This document shows, piece after piece, positions 26,370 through 34,331 of a DNA stretch of 64,000 nucleotides; within the stretch, counting starts at the first letter, position 1; each line of letters opens with the position of its first letter. Location: contig NZ_UAVD01000011.1 of assembly GCF_900460065.1 (NCBI RefSeq), positions 1 through 64,000 on the forward strand, given 5' to 3'. This DNA is from Streptomyces griseus (GTDB taxonomy: Bacteria > Actinomycetota > Actinomycetes > Streptomycetales > Streptomycetaceae). Position numbers and translations under genes: made by a program. Under the pieces are notes generated by a model. That model was not told where the DNA came from. It did not search any database and saw only the letters and a program-made list of their open reading frames with translations.

Positions 26370-29153
26370 TCACACCCACGTCCGGGGGCGGAAACGGTTG
26401 GCCCGCTCCACCAGTTCGATCCTCTCGTCGCCCCGTTGCGCGAGCCGGGCGAGCATCCGGTACGAGCGTTCCAGCCCGAACCGCAGCCCCCGCTCGTTCA
26501 GTTCGGCGCCGAGCAGCTTGCCTGCCCCGGACGGACCGGCGGCCGGTCCGACCGACCCCGGGACACCGGGACTACCGGAGAGTACCCAGTCGAGCGCCTT
26601 GCCCAGTACCTCGGTCGACAACTCCTCGTGGCGCACCGGGGCCAGACCGAAGGCGGCCAGCGTCGACACCTGGGCGCCGGCGGCCGTCAGGTCGGCCAGC
26701 AGCGGCTCCCGGTGCGAGCGCTCGCGCAGCCGCGCCCGGACGGCGGCGACCCGCGCCGCCGTGTAGTGGATCGAGGCCTCCGGCACCGACTCCAGGGTGC
26801 TCACCGCCCCGGCCCGCTCACCGGCCGCGATCTGCACCCGGGCCAGGCCGAACGCGGCGCTGACGAACCCCGGATCGGTTGCCCACACCAGGCGGTAGTA
26901 CTCGGCGGCGTTGTCCAGCTGCCCCAGCACCTCCGCACAGATCCCGAGCGCCAGCTTGGGCGCCATCTCCCCGGGGAACGCGTCGTAGACCGCGTCGAAG
27001 GAGAGCGCCGCCGTCTCGTGGTCCCCGGTCACCAGGGAGGTGACGCCCCGATACCAGACGACCCGCCAGTCGTCCGGGTGTTCACCCTCCAGGGTGGTCA
27101 GCGCACGGGCGGCCGCGTCCGGCTCCCGCATCTCCAGCCGGGCCCGCAGCTCCCGCAGCCGGGTCTCCAGCGAGGGGGCCGGAACCGTGTGCAGGGCCGT
27201 GATCAGCTCCGCCGGGGCGGAGGCCATGAGACCGGCGAGGAAACCGGCGTTCGGGTCCATCGCGTCGACCCGGGGGACCGGCAGCGCCAGCGAGGTGGAC
27301 CGGGCGTCGAACGGGGCGAGGAGGACACCCCCGGCGGCATACGGTCCGGTCGGGACGTACGGCCCGGACGCGTCCGGGGACGGCTCGGCCGCCCGGGGCG
27401 CCGGCAGCGGAGCGGGGGCCGGGGGAGCGTACGCGGACGGGGCGCCGCCCGGTGCCGAGCCCCGGACATGGGTCGGCGGCGCCACCAGCGGAGAGGCCCC
27501 CGCGGGGCCGACCGGCCGGCCGGCCACCGGCAGTGCCCCGGCCACCGCGGACGTCACGGCCCCCGGCGCGACGGGAGCGGCGCCGCCCTGCGCCGGAACG
27601 CCGGGCGGCGGGCGGCCGTGGTCCTTGCGGCGGCCCCGCGACCCGCCCCGCTTCGATCCGGTGTCCCGGCCGCCCAGCAGCGAGACGTCGTCCGTCTGCC
27701 GGGCGAACAACTCCGTGTCGGTCACCCGCAGTTCCGCGCCGAACAGCGTCGACAGGGCGGGGCGCGGCCGGCCCGTCTGGAGCGCCACGACCTCCCGCAG
27801 CACCCCCGTCAGCTGCTCGGCCATCTCGGCGGCGGAGCCGAACCGGCGGGCCGGGTCCGGGTCCGTGGCCCGCACCAGCAGCCGGTAGAAGGACTCGTAG
27901 GCCCGGAACACCTCGATGTTGTCCGGGTCAGGCAGCGAGTCCACGTAGACGTTCGTGTACCCCTGGAAGTCGAAGGTGAGGACCGCCAGCGTCCGGGCCA
28001 CCGTGTACAGGTCGGAGGCCACCGACGGGCCCAGCTCCGCGACCTCGGGGGCCTGGTAGCCGACCGTCCCGTAGATGGCCGACTCCTCGTCGTCCATCCG
28101 GCGCACCGCGCCCATGTCGATCAGCTTGAGCTGGTCCTCGGTCTGGATCGCGTTGTCGACCTTGAAGTCGCAGTAGAGGAGGTTGCGGCTGTGCAGGTGG
28201 CCGAGCGCCTCCAGCGCCTCGATCCCGTACGCGCAGGCCTGCTCCACCGGCAGCGGGTCGCGCTTCCCGGCCGGGGTGCGGCGCTCGTTGGCGATCTCCT
28301 TGAGCGCCTTGCCGCCGACGTACTCCATGACGATGTAGCCGTCGAGCGAGCCGGTCCGCTGGTCCAGGTGCTCGACGAAGTTGTAGATCCGGACGATGTT
28401 GGAGTGCTCGATCTCGGCGAGGAACCGGCGCTCGGAGATCGCGGCGGCCATCGCGTCCTGGTCGCCGGTGTCCAACAGGCCCTTGAGGACCACCCAGCGG
28501 TCCGAAACGGCCCGGTCCACCGCCAGATAGACCCAGCCGAGCCCGCCGTGCGCCAGACAGCCCACGACCTCGTACTGGCCGTGCACGATGTCGCCGCCGG
28601 TCAGCTTCGGCACGAAGGAGTACGGGTGGCCGCACTTGGTGCAGAACCCCTCGGTGCGGCCCGCCCGCTCGCCCCGCGAACGCCCCACCTGCGCACCGCA
28701 GTCCGAACGGGAGCAGAACCGCTTGCGCTCGGGCACCTCCGGGTTCTCCATCACCGCCGTGCGCGGATCGGGCCGGGGCACGTCCGGGACCTCCACCAGG
28801 CCGACGCCGAGCCGCCCCCGGGCCGAGGCCGCCGACGTCGAGCCGGAGGAACGCACCGAGACCGAACGGGAGGTGGAGGCCCCGGACAGGGAACGCGACA
28901 GCCGGCCGGAGACCGAGCGGCGCGAGGTCGACGAACGGGACGAGGACCGGGCGGAGGCACGGGAGCCCGAGCGCTGCGAGGAACTGTCCCCGCCGCTCGC
29001 CCGGCCGCCCCCGGCGATCCCGGTCGGCGGCGAGGAGACCATGCCCGTCGGCGAGACGACCGGCGCCAGACCGCAGGTGTCGCAGTACAGCTCACCGCCG
29101 CCCATGTCCTCGTAGTCCCCCTCGCACGCGGGGCGCTGGCACTGCGTACTCAT
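26370..29153 (-). CDS. pknG: PknG-type Ser/Thr protein kinase with zinc-ribbon and TPR regions
   Basis: 927 aa; ATG at 29153 after GGGGGAG, overlapping the preceding stop by ATGA. Order: zinc ribbon (C5, C10, C24, C27); Ser/Arg-rich segment 53-115; rubredoxin-like module with C147, C152, C171, C174, running into PYSFVPKLTGGDIVHGQYEVVG, which closely resembles PknG; kinase domain from about 194. Key residues are Gly loop LAHGGLGWVYLA, Lys224, catalytic loop YCDFKVDN (D329; non-RD, since Cys replaces Arg), DMG at 346-348 and GYQAPEVA. A Pro/Ala-rich linker precedes a C-terminal TPR region. In mycobacteria PknG is a soluble kinase activated downstream of GlnX/GlnH that phosphorylates GarA to adjust 2-oxoglutarate metabolism. 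The same neighbours here support the same input signal. Confidence 0.92.
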   Translation of the reverse strand: MSTQCQRPACEGDYEDMGGGELYCDTCGLAPVVSPTGMVSSPPTGIAGGGRASGGDSSSQRSGSRASARSSSRSSTSRRSVSGRLSRSLSGASTSRSVSVRSSGSTSAASARGRLGVGLVEVPDVPRPDPRTAVMENPEVPERKRFCSRSDCGAQVGRSRGERAGRTEGFCTKCGHPYSFVPKLTGGDIVHGQYEVVGCLAHGGLGWVYLAVDRAVSDRWVVLKGLLDTGDQDAMAAAISERRFLAEIEHSNIVRIYNFVEHLDQRTGSLDGYIVMEYVGGKALKEIANERRTPAGKRDPLPVEQACAYGIEALEALGHLHSRNLLYCDFKVDNAIQTEDQLKLIDMGAVRRMDDEESAIYGTVGYQAPEVAELGPSVASDLYTVARTLAVLTFDFQGYTNVYVDSLPDPDNIEVFRAYESFYRLLVRATDPDPARRFGSAAEMAEQLTGVLREVVALQTGRPRPALSTLFGAELRVTDTELFARQTDDVSLLGGRDTGSKRGGSRGRRKDHGRPPPGVPAQGGAAPVAPGAVTSAVAGALPVAGRPVGPAGASPLVAPPTHVRGSAPGGAPSAYAPPAPAPLPAPRAAEPSPDASGPYVPTGPYAAGGVLLAPFDARSTSLALPVPRVDAMDPNAGFLAGLMASAPAELITALHTVPAPSLETRLRELRARLEMREPDAAARALTTLEGEHPDDWRVVWYRGVTSLVTGDHETAALSFDAVYDAFPGEMAPKLALGICAEVLGQLDNAAEYYRLVWATDPGFVSAAFGLARVQIAAGERAGAVSTLESVPEASIHYTAARVAAVRARLRERSHREPLLADLTAAGAQVSTLAAFGLAPVRHEELSTEVLGKALDWVLSGSPGVPGSVGPAAGPSGAGKLLGAELNERGLRFGLERSYRMLARLAQRGDERIELVERANRFRPRTWV

Positions 29154-30508
29154 CGTGTCTCCCCCTCTTCGCCCGTCGCGGTGCCCTGCCGGTCCTGCGG
29201 TCCGTCGGGCGGGCGCGGCGTCAGCGTCTCCGCCACCGCGTGCTGGTAGCGCAGGACGGCCTGCTCGGCGACCCGCAGATCGCACGGCGCGCTCCACAGC
29301 ATGCGGCGCGCCGCGTCGTACCGCTCGATCAGCACCGGATCCTCAGCCAGCCCGTGCCGGGCCACCTTCGCCTTGTACGCGTCCAGTCGGCCGCGCAGCT
29401 CCGCGCGGACCGCCAGCGGAGCCGTCACCGAGGTCAGCGACTCCCGGGCGCGCAGCAGTTCGTCCTCGGCCTCCTGCTCCAGCGACTCCAGCAGCGGCGA
29501 CAGCCGGTGCCACTGGGCGTACCTGCGGTGGTCGGCCGCCGCCGCCAGCCGCTCCTGGAGCGCCGTCGGCGGTCCGCTGACCACGGGCACCTCGGAGGCG
29601 GCGATCTTGGCCAGCACCTCGCCGCGCGCCGCCCGTGCCTCCGTCAGGGTGCGGTCGGCCCGCGAGAGCACGTCCCGCAGCCGCACCAGCCGCGCCTCCG
29701 CGTCCTGCCGGACCGTGAGCACCGCCTCGATCTCCCGCCGCACGTCCTCCAGGGCGCGGGCGGCCCGGTCGTAGCGCGAGGTGTCGGGTCGGCCGCCGCC
29801 CGGCGCGGCGCTGCCGGGCCCCGGCAGCCAGAACGCCAGCGGGTCGGAGATCACCTGCACCCGCAGCGTGGCCAGCTCCTCGGAGATCTCCGCCAGATCG
29901 TCCCCGGCCGGATGCTCACCGGGCCGCACCCCCACCGAGTGCGCCAGCGAACGCGTCCGGTGCAGCTCGGCTGCGAGCAGATCGATCCGGGCGGGCAGCG
30001 CCGACCACACGGAGTCGGAGGAGACGACCATGTCCAGGGACCTGGCGTACAGCTCGTTCATCCGGGCGACCAGCTCCTGGAGCGAGAACCGCTCGGAGAG
30101 CCGGGCCGGACCCGCGACCGAAGGCGGCGGCACCGCGCCCGGGTTGGCGACGGTGACGGCCTCGCCGCGCAGCAGCTCGGTCAGCGCGACGAGGTCCTCC
30201 CGGTTCGGGTGGCGCCGCCGGGCGCGGATCTCCCGGGCCTCGGCCAGGGCCCCGGCGTACGCGTCGAAATAGCCCCACAGCAGGGTGATCGACTGCTCGG
30301 TCGTGGCCCAGCGCTCCCGGGTGACACCGGTCAGCTCGGCGCCCTCCAGGAGCCGGCGGCCGGCATGGTCCTGGAGGGCGAGGAGCGAGGTCTCGATGGC
30401 CTCGTGCTCCGCACCGAGCCGGGCCAGCGCCCGGTCCGCCTCCTCCCGGTCCATGACCGGGCCGGGGGGCCTCCCCGCGAAGCTGGGGAAGGATCCCGCG
30501 ACGCCCAT
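29150..30508 (-). CDS. Long coiled-coil protein of the PknG locus
   Basis: 452 aa; ATG at 30508 preceded by AGAGGTGAT; its stop overlaps the kinase start (ATGA), so the two proteins are made together. The sequence is almost wholly charged helix, with heptad-like Leu/Ala patterns in about residues 18-110 and 245-420 (AEARLVRLRDVLSRADRTLTEARAARGEVLAKI), split by a less ordered segment PGPGSAAPGGGRPDTS. There is no signal peptide, TM helix or catalytic motif. I do not recognise a named family. Translational coupling to a PknG-type kinase and position directly after the GlnH-like gene suggest an adaptor linking the membrane sensor to the kinase; this is inference. Confidence 0.8.
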   Translation of the reverse strand: MGVAGSFPSFAGRPPGPVMDREEADRALARLGAEHEAIETSLLALQDHAGRRLLEGAELTGVTRERWATTEQSITLLWGYFDAYAGALAEAREIRARRRHPNREDLVALTELLRGEAVTVANPGAVPPPSVAGPARLSERFSLQELVARMNELYARSLDMVVSSDSVWSALPARIDLLAAELHRTRSLAHSVGVRPGEHPAGDDLAEISEELATLRVQVISDPLAFWLPGPGSAAPGGGRPDTSRYDRAARALEDVRREIEAVLTVRQDAEARLVRLRDVLSRADRTLTEARAARGEVLAKIAASEVPVVSGPPTALQERLAAAADHRRYAQWHRLSPLLESLEQEAEDELLRARESLTSVTAPLAVRAELRGRLDAYKAKVARHGLAEDPVLIERYDAARRMLWSAPCDLRVAEQAVLRYQHAVAETLTPRPPDGPQDRQGTATGEEGETR

Positions 30509-30618
30509 CGATCACCTCTCCGCTCTCCCCGCGGGCCGATGGGCCCGGCGGGATCGGTCTGTCTCGGTATCTGCTCCGGTCCGCTCGCCCCGGCCCGCGC
30601 GCCCCGGGGCGCCGGGGG

Positions 30619-31659
30619 TCAGTCGCCGCGGTACTTGGGGGCGGGCGGGCCCGCTATGCCGGGCAGTCCGGCCGCCAGCCACTTGCGGTACGACGTCATC
30701 CAGGGGCTGTTGTCACCGCCCGCCCGGTAGTCGACGAGGACCTTGTTCACCCGGGCCACCAGGTCGTCGGCGCCCTTCTTCGTCGCGACGCCGTAGTACT
30801 CCGTGGTGAACGGGGCCTTCCCCTTGAGCTCCACCGCCGGGTCCTGCGCGGCCTGACCGGCTGCCAGGGCGTTGTCCGTGACGACGGCGTCGACCTCGCC
30901 GAGCTGGAGCCGCACCAGGCAGTCCAGCTGGTTGGGCACGGTCAGCAGGTCCGGATCGCGCGCGGTGCCGTCGAAGTCGTCCTTGTAGAGCGCCCCGAAC
31001 GACTTCTTCTCCAGCGCCTCGTAGGCCGTGGAGCCCTCGGCCGAGCAGACCCGTTTGCCCTTCAGCGACGCGTCGTAGCCGGTGATCGTCGACCCCTTGG
31101 GGGCCAGCACCTGCTGCCCGGCCTGGAAATAGGCGGTGGAGAAGGAGACCTGCTCCAGCCGCTTGCAGTTGATCGTCATCGTCCGCACGACGACGTCGAC
31201 CCGGTCGTTCTCCAGGGCGGCGATGCGCTGGTTGGTGGGGATCGCGCGGAAGATCACCGCGTCCGGGTCGCCCAGGACGTCCTTGGCGATGGCCCGCACC
31301 AGATCGATGTCGAACCCCTCCAGCTCCCTGGCCTCCGGGTTGCGGTAGCCCCAGCGGAAGCTGTTCTGGTCGACGCCCGCGATCAGCTTGCCGCGCTGCT
31401 TGATCTTCTCGACGCCGGGCCCGTCGGCGCTCGACGGGGGCAGACTCGCCTCCGGCTCCGTGCACTCCTCCGCCCGCGCCTGATCGGCGGCCGTCACCGC
31501 TCCGCCGCCCGGGGCCATGGCCCCGGCCGCCCCGTCGCTGTGGTGGGCCAGCGGCAGCAGGGTGACCGCCGCGGTGACCGCGCACGCCGCCGCCATCCCC
31601 GCCACGCCGCCCCAGCCGCGCAGGCCGCCGCGTGCGGAACGCTTCCTCGACCCGCTCAT
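30619..31659 (-). CDS. glnH: GlnH-like glutamate/aspartate-binding protein
   Basis: 346 aa. The ATG at 31659 has GAGAGGGG upstream; a GTG at 31674 overlapping the previous stop is possible. After a basic N-terminus and one hydrophobic segment (WGGVAGMAAACAVTAAVTLLPLA) comes a class-3 periplasmic-binding-protein domain: KLIAGVDQNSFRWGYRN, LEGFDIDLVRAIAKDVLG, NDRVDVVVRTMTINCKRLEQVSFS and GEVDAVVTDNALAAG are the standard glutamate/glutamine-binder motifs. A Cys is present in the hydrophobic segment, but the preceding residues (AAA) do not form a normal lipobox, so it may be an uncleaved membrane anchor. No ABC permease or ATPase is adjacent, so the protein should serve signalling rather than uptake, as GlnH does in mycobacteria. 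Confidence 0.9.
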   Translation of the reverse strand: MSGSRKRSARGGLRGWGGVAGMAAACAVTAAVTLLPLAHHSDGAAGAMAPGGGAVTAADQARAEECTEPEASLPPSSADGPGVEKIKQRGKLIAGVDQNSFRWGYRNPEARELEGFDIDLVRAIAKDVLGDPDAVIFRAIPTNQRIAALENDRVDVVVRTMTINCKRLEQVSFSTAYFQAGQQVLAPKGSTITGYDASLKGKRVCSAEGSTAYEALEKKSFGALYKDDFDGTARDPDLLTVPNQLDCLVRLQLGEVDAVVTDNALAAGQAAQDPAVELKGKAPFTTEYYGVATKKGADDLVARVNKVLVDYRAGGDNSPWMTSYRKWLAAGLPGIAGPPAPKYRGD

Positions 31660-31670
31660 CGCTGCCCCTC

Positions 31671-33059
31671 TCACCGGTACTCCGAGAGCCTGCGGTTGAC
31701 CCCGACGATCACGGCGGCGGCCCCCAGGACCGCGAGCGCCGCGGCACCGGTCGGCAGGCCCCGCAGGGCCCCCCGCGCGCCCTTCGCGGCCGAGCCGAAC
31801 TCGCCCTGCTCATGGGCGAGCGCCTCCTCCAGCGCCGCGTCCACCCGCTGGAAGGACTGCCCGGTGGAGCCCTCGCTCCCGATGATCTGCTCCAGGGCGC
31901 CGTCGTAGTCGCCGCGGTCGTCCGTGGCGCGGGCCTCGCGGTGGCGGGCCTGCCACGCGGTCACGGCCTCGGTCGCGGCGAGGACCGGCGCCTTCCCGCT
32001 CTCGTCGTCGGCGAGCCGGCCGGCCTTCTCCAACCGGTCCCGCAGCGCCTTCATGCCCGTCGTGTAGTCCGCCTCGTACTGGTCGGCGGAGCCGTCGGGG
32101 GTCAGCACCGCACCGCGCGCCACCAGGGTGAGGTTCTCGTTGGCCCGCGCCTTCAGGGAGTTGATCCGCGCGTCGTTGAGCACTTCCAGGGACGCCTGGC
32201 CGTGCGCCATCGCCGACCGCAGCTCCGCACGGGCCACCGTGTGTCCCACGGCCAGCCAGAGCACCACCACCGAGGCGGCGGCCGTCGCCGCCAGCAGCCC
32301 GTGGTTCAGCACCCGGTTCGTCCGGCGGTAGGTGCGCCGCTGCATCCACACCAGCGCGCCGAGCACCAGAACGCCGGCGCCGAGCGACAGGAGGGGCCAC
32401 TGCCGGGCGTCGGCGGAGTCCGTCTCCAGCCGGCCCGTCTCCGCCGCGTACAACCGCTCGGCGGCCGGCAGCATCTCGCCGGTCATCTTCTGGTTCGCGT
32501 ACCGGAGGTAGGCGCCGCCCAGCGGCAGGCCCTGGCGGTTGTTGGCCCGGGCGCGCTCGATCAGGCCCGTGTAGACCGGCAGCAGCTTGTTGAGGGTGGC
32601 TATCTCACGGCTGGACGCGCTGTCGGCCTCGGTGCTCCCCGACGCCTTCACCAGCAGCCGGGCCGCCTCCTCGATGTCCTTGCGGTACTGCCGGCCCACG
32701 GCCTCGGGCTCCTGCGCCCCCGCGAGGAACCCACTGGCCGCCGTCGTGTCCGCGTCCGCCAGGAAGCGGTAGATGTCCGCCGCGTCGGCGCTGAGCGGCT
32801 GGCTGCGGCTGACCACGTCGTCGGCCGACGACGCCCGCGACGAGATCTCCAGCGTGGTCACCGCGCCGAACGCCACGACCAGCAGGGCCAGGACCGCCCC
32901 GATGATCTGGAGCCGGCCGGGCTCGGTCGTCGCCACGGCGCGCAGACGCTCCGCCTGCCCGGACCACGTGGTGCGGCGCTGCGCGGGCACGCCCGCGGGA
33001 GCGGACACCGGGTCCGGCGTGCGCGGTGTCCGCGTGCCGCCGCTCGGCGGGTGTGTCAC
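31671..33059 (-). CDS. glnX: GlnX-like four-TM membrane sensor
   Basis: 462 aa from a GTG at 33059 with GGGGGAGG 5 nt upstream; longer readings lack such a site. The first ~40 residues are Pro/Thr-rich and cytoplasmic. Four hydrophobic helices are visible: LQIIGAVLALLVVAFGAV (~46-64), PLLSLGAGVLVLGALVWM, LLAATAAASVVVLWLAV, and the C-terminal TGAAALAVLGAAAVIVGV. They delimit two extracytoplasmic, all-helical domains of about 150 residues each, similar in style to four-helix-bundle chemoreceptor sensors. Order and layout match mycobacterial/corynebacterial GlnX, which relays the GlnH-bound amino acid signal to PknG. First gene of the seven-gene run. Confidence 0.85.
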   Translation of the reverse strand: MTHPPSGGTRTPRTPDPVSAPAGVPAQRRTTWSGQAERLRAVATTEPGRLQIIGAVLALLVVAFGAVTTLEISSRASSADDVVSRSQPLSADAADIYRFLADADTTAASGFLAGAQEPEAVGRQYRKDIEEAARLLVKASGSTEADSASSREIATLNKLLPVYTGLIERARANNRQGLPLGGAYLRYANQKMTGEMLPAAERLYAAETGRLETDSADARQWPLLSLGAGVLVLGALVWMQRRTYRRTNRVLNHGLLAATAAASVVVLWLAVGHTVARAELRSAMAHGQASLEVLNDARINSLKARANENLTLVARGAVLTPDGSADQYEADYTTGMKALRDRLEKAGRLADDESGKAPVLAATEAVTAWQARHREARATDDRGDYDGALEQIIGSEGSTGQSFQRVDAALEEALAHEQGEFGSAAKGARGALRGLPTGAAALAVLGAAAVIVGVNRRLSEYR

Positions 33060-33282
33060 TCGACCTCCCCCTCGGTCACTGACAGTGGGTCCCCGTCCCG
33101 TCCCCGTCATCAGTCCCCGCATTCGATCAGGGCGGACGCGGCCGATCAAGGCAAGCAGCACAACGTGCCCGGATACATCCCCATAAGCGAACGGACTTCC
33201 CATCAGGTACACGTTCCGGAGGCCCGATCGGTTCCCTCCCGCCCCTCGTACGCCGGCCGTTCACCCGTACGAGGAAACGAAC

Positions 33283-33324
33283 GCGGGGCGTCCCCCACGC
33301 GCATCGCGTGGGAGGACGCCCCGC
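33283..33324 (-). terminator. Terminator of the csn operon
   Basis: GCGGGGCGTCCCCCACGCG at 33283-33301 pairs with 33305-33324 around a CAT loop, with a single one-base bulge. It starts about 24 nt after the csnK stop on the minus strand. The remaining 33060-33282 gap presumably contains the promoter of the GlnX operon. Confidence 0.8.
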
Positions 33325-33347
33325 CGACTCCCGACCGGTCGCGGTCC

Positions 33348-34331
33348 TCAGACGTACTGCGCGCGCAGCCTCCGGTGGACCTCCGGCGCCGCGCCCGTAC
33401 GGTCCAGGCCCAGCAGCGCCGCGCCCAGCACCGGCGGCTCGGACACGACGCGCACCCCGGCCTTCGGGGCGCGTGCCGCGAGGAGTTCGGTGATCCGGTC
33501 GTTCAGCTGCGGATGGCGTGCGGCCAGCACACTGCCGCCCAGCAGCACCGGAGCCTCCTCCGCCAGCAGGCCGAGCCGCCCCAGCGCGACCGAGGCCATC
33601 GCCACCACCTCCTCGGCCAGCCGCTCCACCAGCGCGAGGGCCACCGGGTCCCCGCCCGCGGCCGTCGCGAACAGCACCGGCGTCAGCTCGTGCCGCCGTG
33701 CCGTCGGGATCCCGCCCCGGTGCAGCGCCTCGATGAGCGCGTACATCGAGTCGAGCCCGAAGTGGCCGGGCAGCGCACGGGTCAGCTCGGAGGGTTCGCC
33801 GCGCCCGTCCTCGGCGCGCGCGGCGAACCACAGCGCCTCCTCCGCGAGCCCCGAACCGCCGCCCCAGTCACCGGATATCCGGCCGATCGCGGGGAAGCGG
33901 GCGGTCCGCCCGTCCGGGGTCATGCCCACGCAGTTGATCCCCGCCCCGCACACCACCGCGACGCCCCGGGGCTCGTCCACCCCGGCGCGCAGGATCGCGA
34001 AGGTGTCGTTGCGCACCTCCACCGAAGCGCCCCAGCCGCGGGCCTCCAGCGCCTCGGCCAACTCGGCCTCCTCGACCGGTAGATCGGCGTTGGCCAGGCA
34101 CGCGGAGACATGGGCGGACGCGCCGAACGCGCCGGTGGCCTCCGGCAGTTCGGCGACGGCCAGCTCCAGCGCGGCGGCCAGCACGTCGACCGCGGCCGGC
34201 ACCCCGACCACGGGCGGCTGGAAGCCGCCGCCGCGCGCCGAGGACAGCACCGTGCCGTCCTCACCGATCAGCGCCACGTCGGTCTTGCTGTTGCCCGCGT
34301 CGATGGCGACGACCGAGACGTTCACGCCCAC
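33348..34331 (-). CDS. csnK: Glucosamine/N-acetylglucosamine-type kinase (BadF/BcrA family), CsnK
   Basis: 327 aa from a GTG at 34331 (GGGAG 8 nt upstream); the GTG at 34325, overlapping the csnH stop, is an alternative. The actin-like ATPase phosphate-1 motif VVAIDAGNSKTDVALIGEDG, GVAVVCGAGINCVG (phosphate-2), SGDWGGGSGLAEEALW and VLLGGSVLAA (adenosine) identify an N-acetylglucosamine-kinase-like member of the BadF/BadG/BcrA family. Within this operon it most plausibly phosphorylates glucosamine released from imported chito-oligosaccharides. It is the last gene of csnR-E-F-G-H-K, the order described for chitosan-oligosaccharide uptake in Streptomyces coelicolor. The exact sugar specificity is inferred from that locus. 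Confidence 0.87.
   Translation of the reverse strand: MGVNVSVVAIDAGNSKTDVALIGEDGTVLSSARGGGFQPPVVGVPAAVDVLAAALELAVAELPEATGAFGASAHVSACLANADLPVEEAELAEALEARGWGASVEVRNDTFAILRAGVDEPRGVAVVCGAGINCVGMTPDGRTARFPAIGRISGDWGGGSGLAEEALWFAARAEDGRGEPSELTRALPGHFGLDSMYALIEALHRGGIPTARRHELTPVLFATAAGGDPVALALVERLAEEVVAMASVALGRLGLLAEEAPVLLGGSVLAARHPQLNDRITELLAARAPKAGVRVVSEPPVLGAALLGLDRTGAAPEVHRRLRAQYV

Noticed and set aside
26361..29249. Plus-strand open frame of about 960 codons opposite the PknG-type kinase
   Set aside because: The minus-strand reading holds a complete kinase; the plus-strand reading is His/Gly/Arg-rich without motifs.
30619..31659. GlnH-like protein as part of an amino acid ABC importer
   Set aside because: No permease or ATPase gene is adjacent, while GlnX- and PknG-like genes are.
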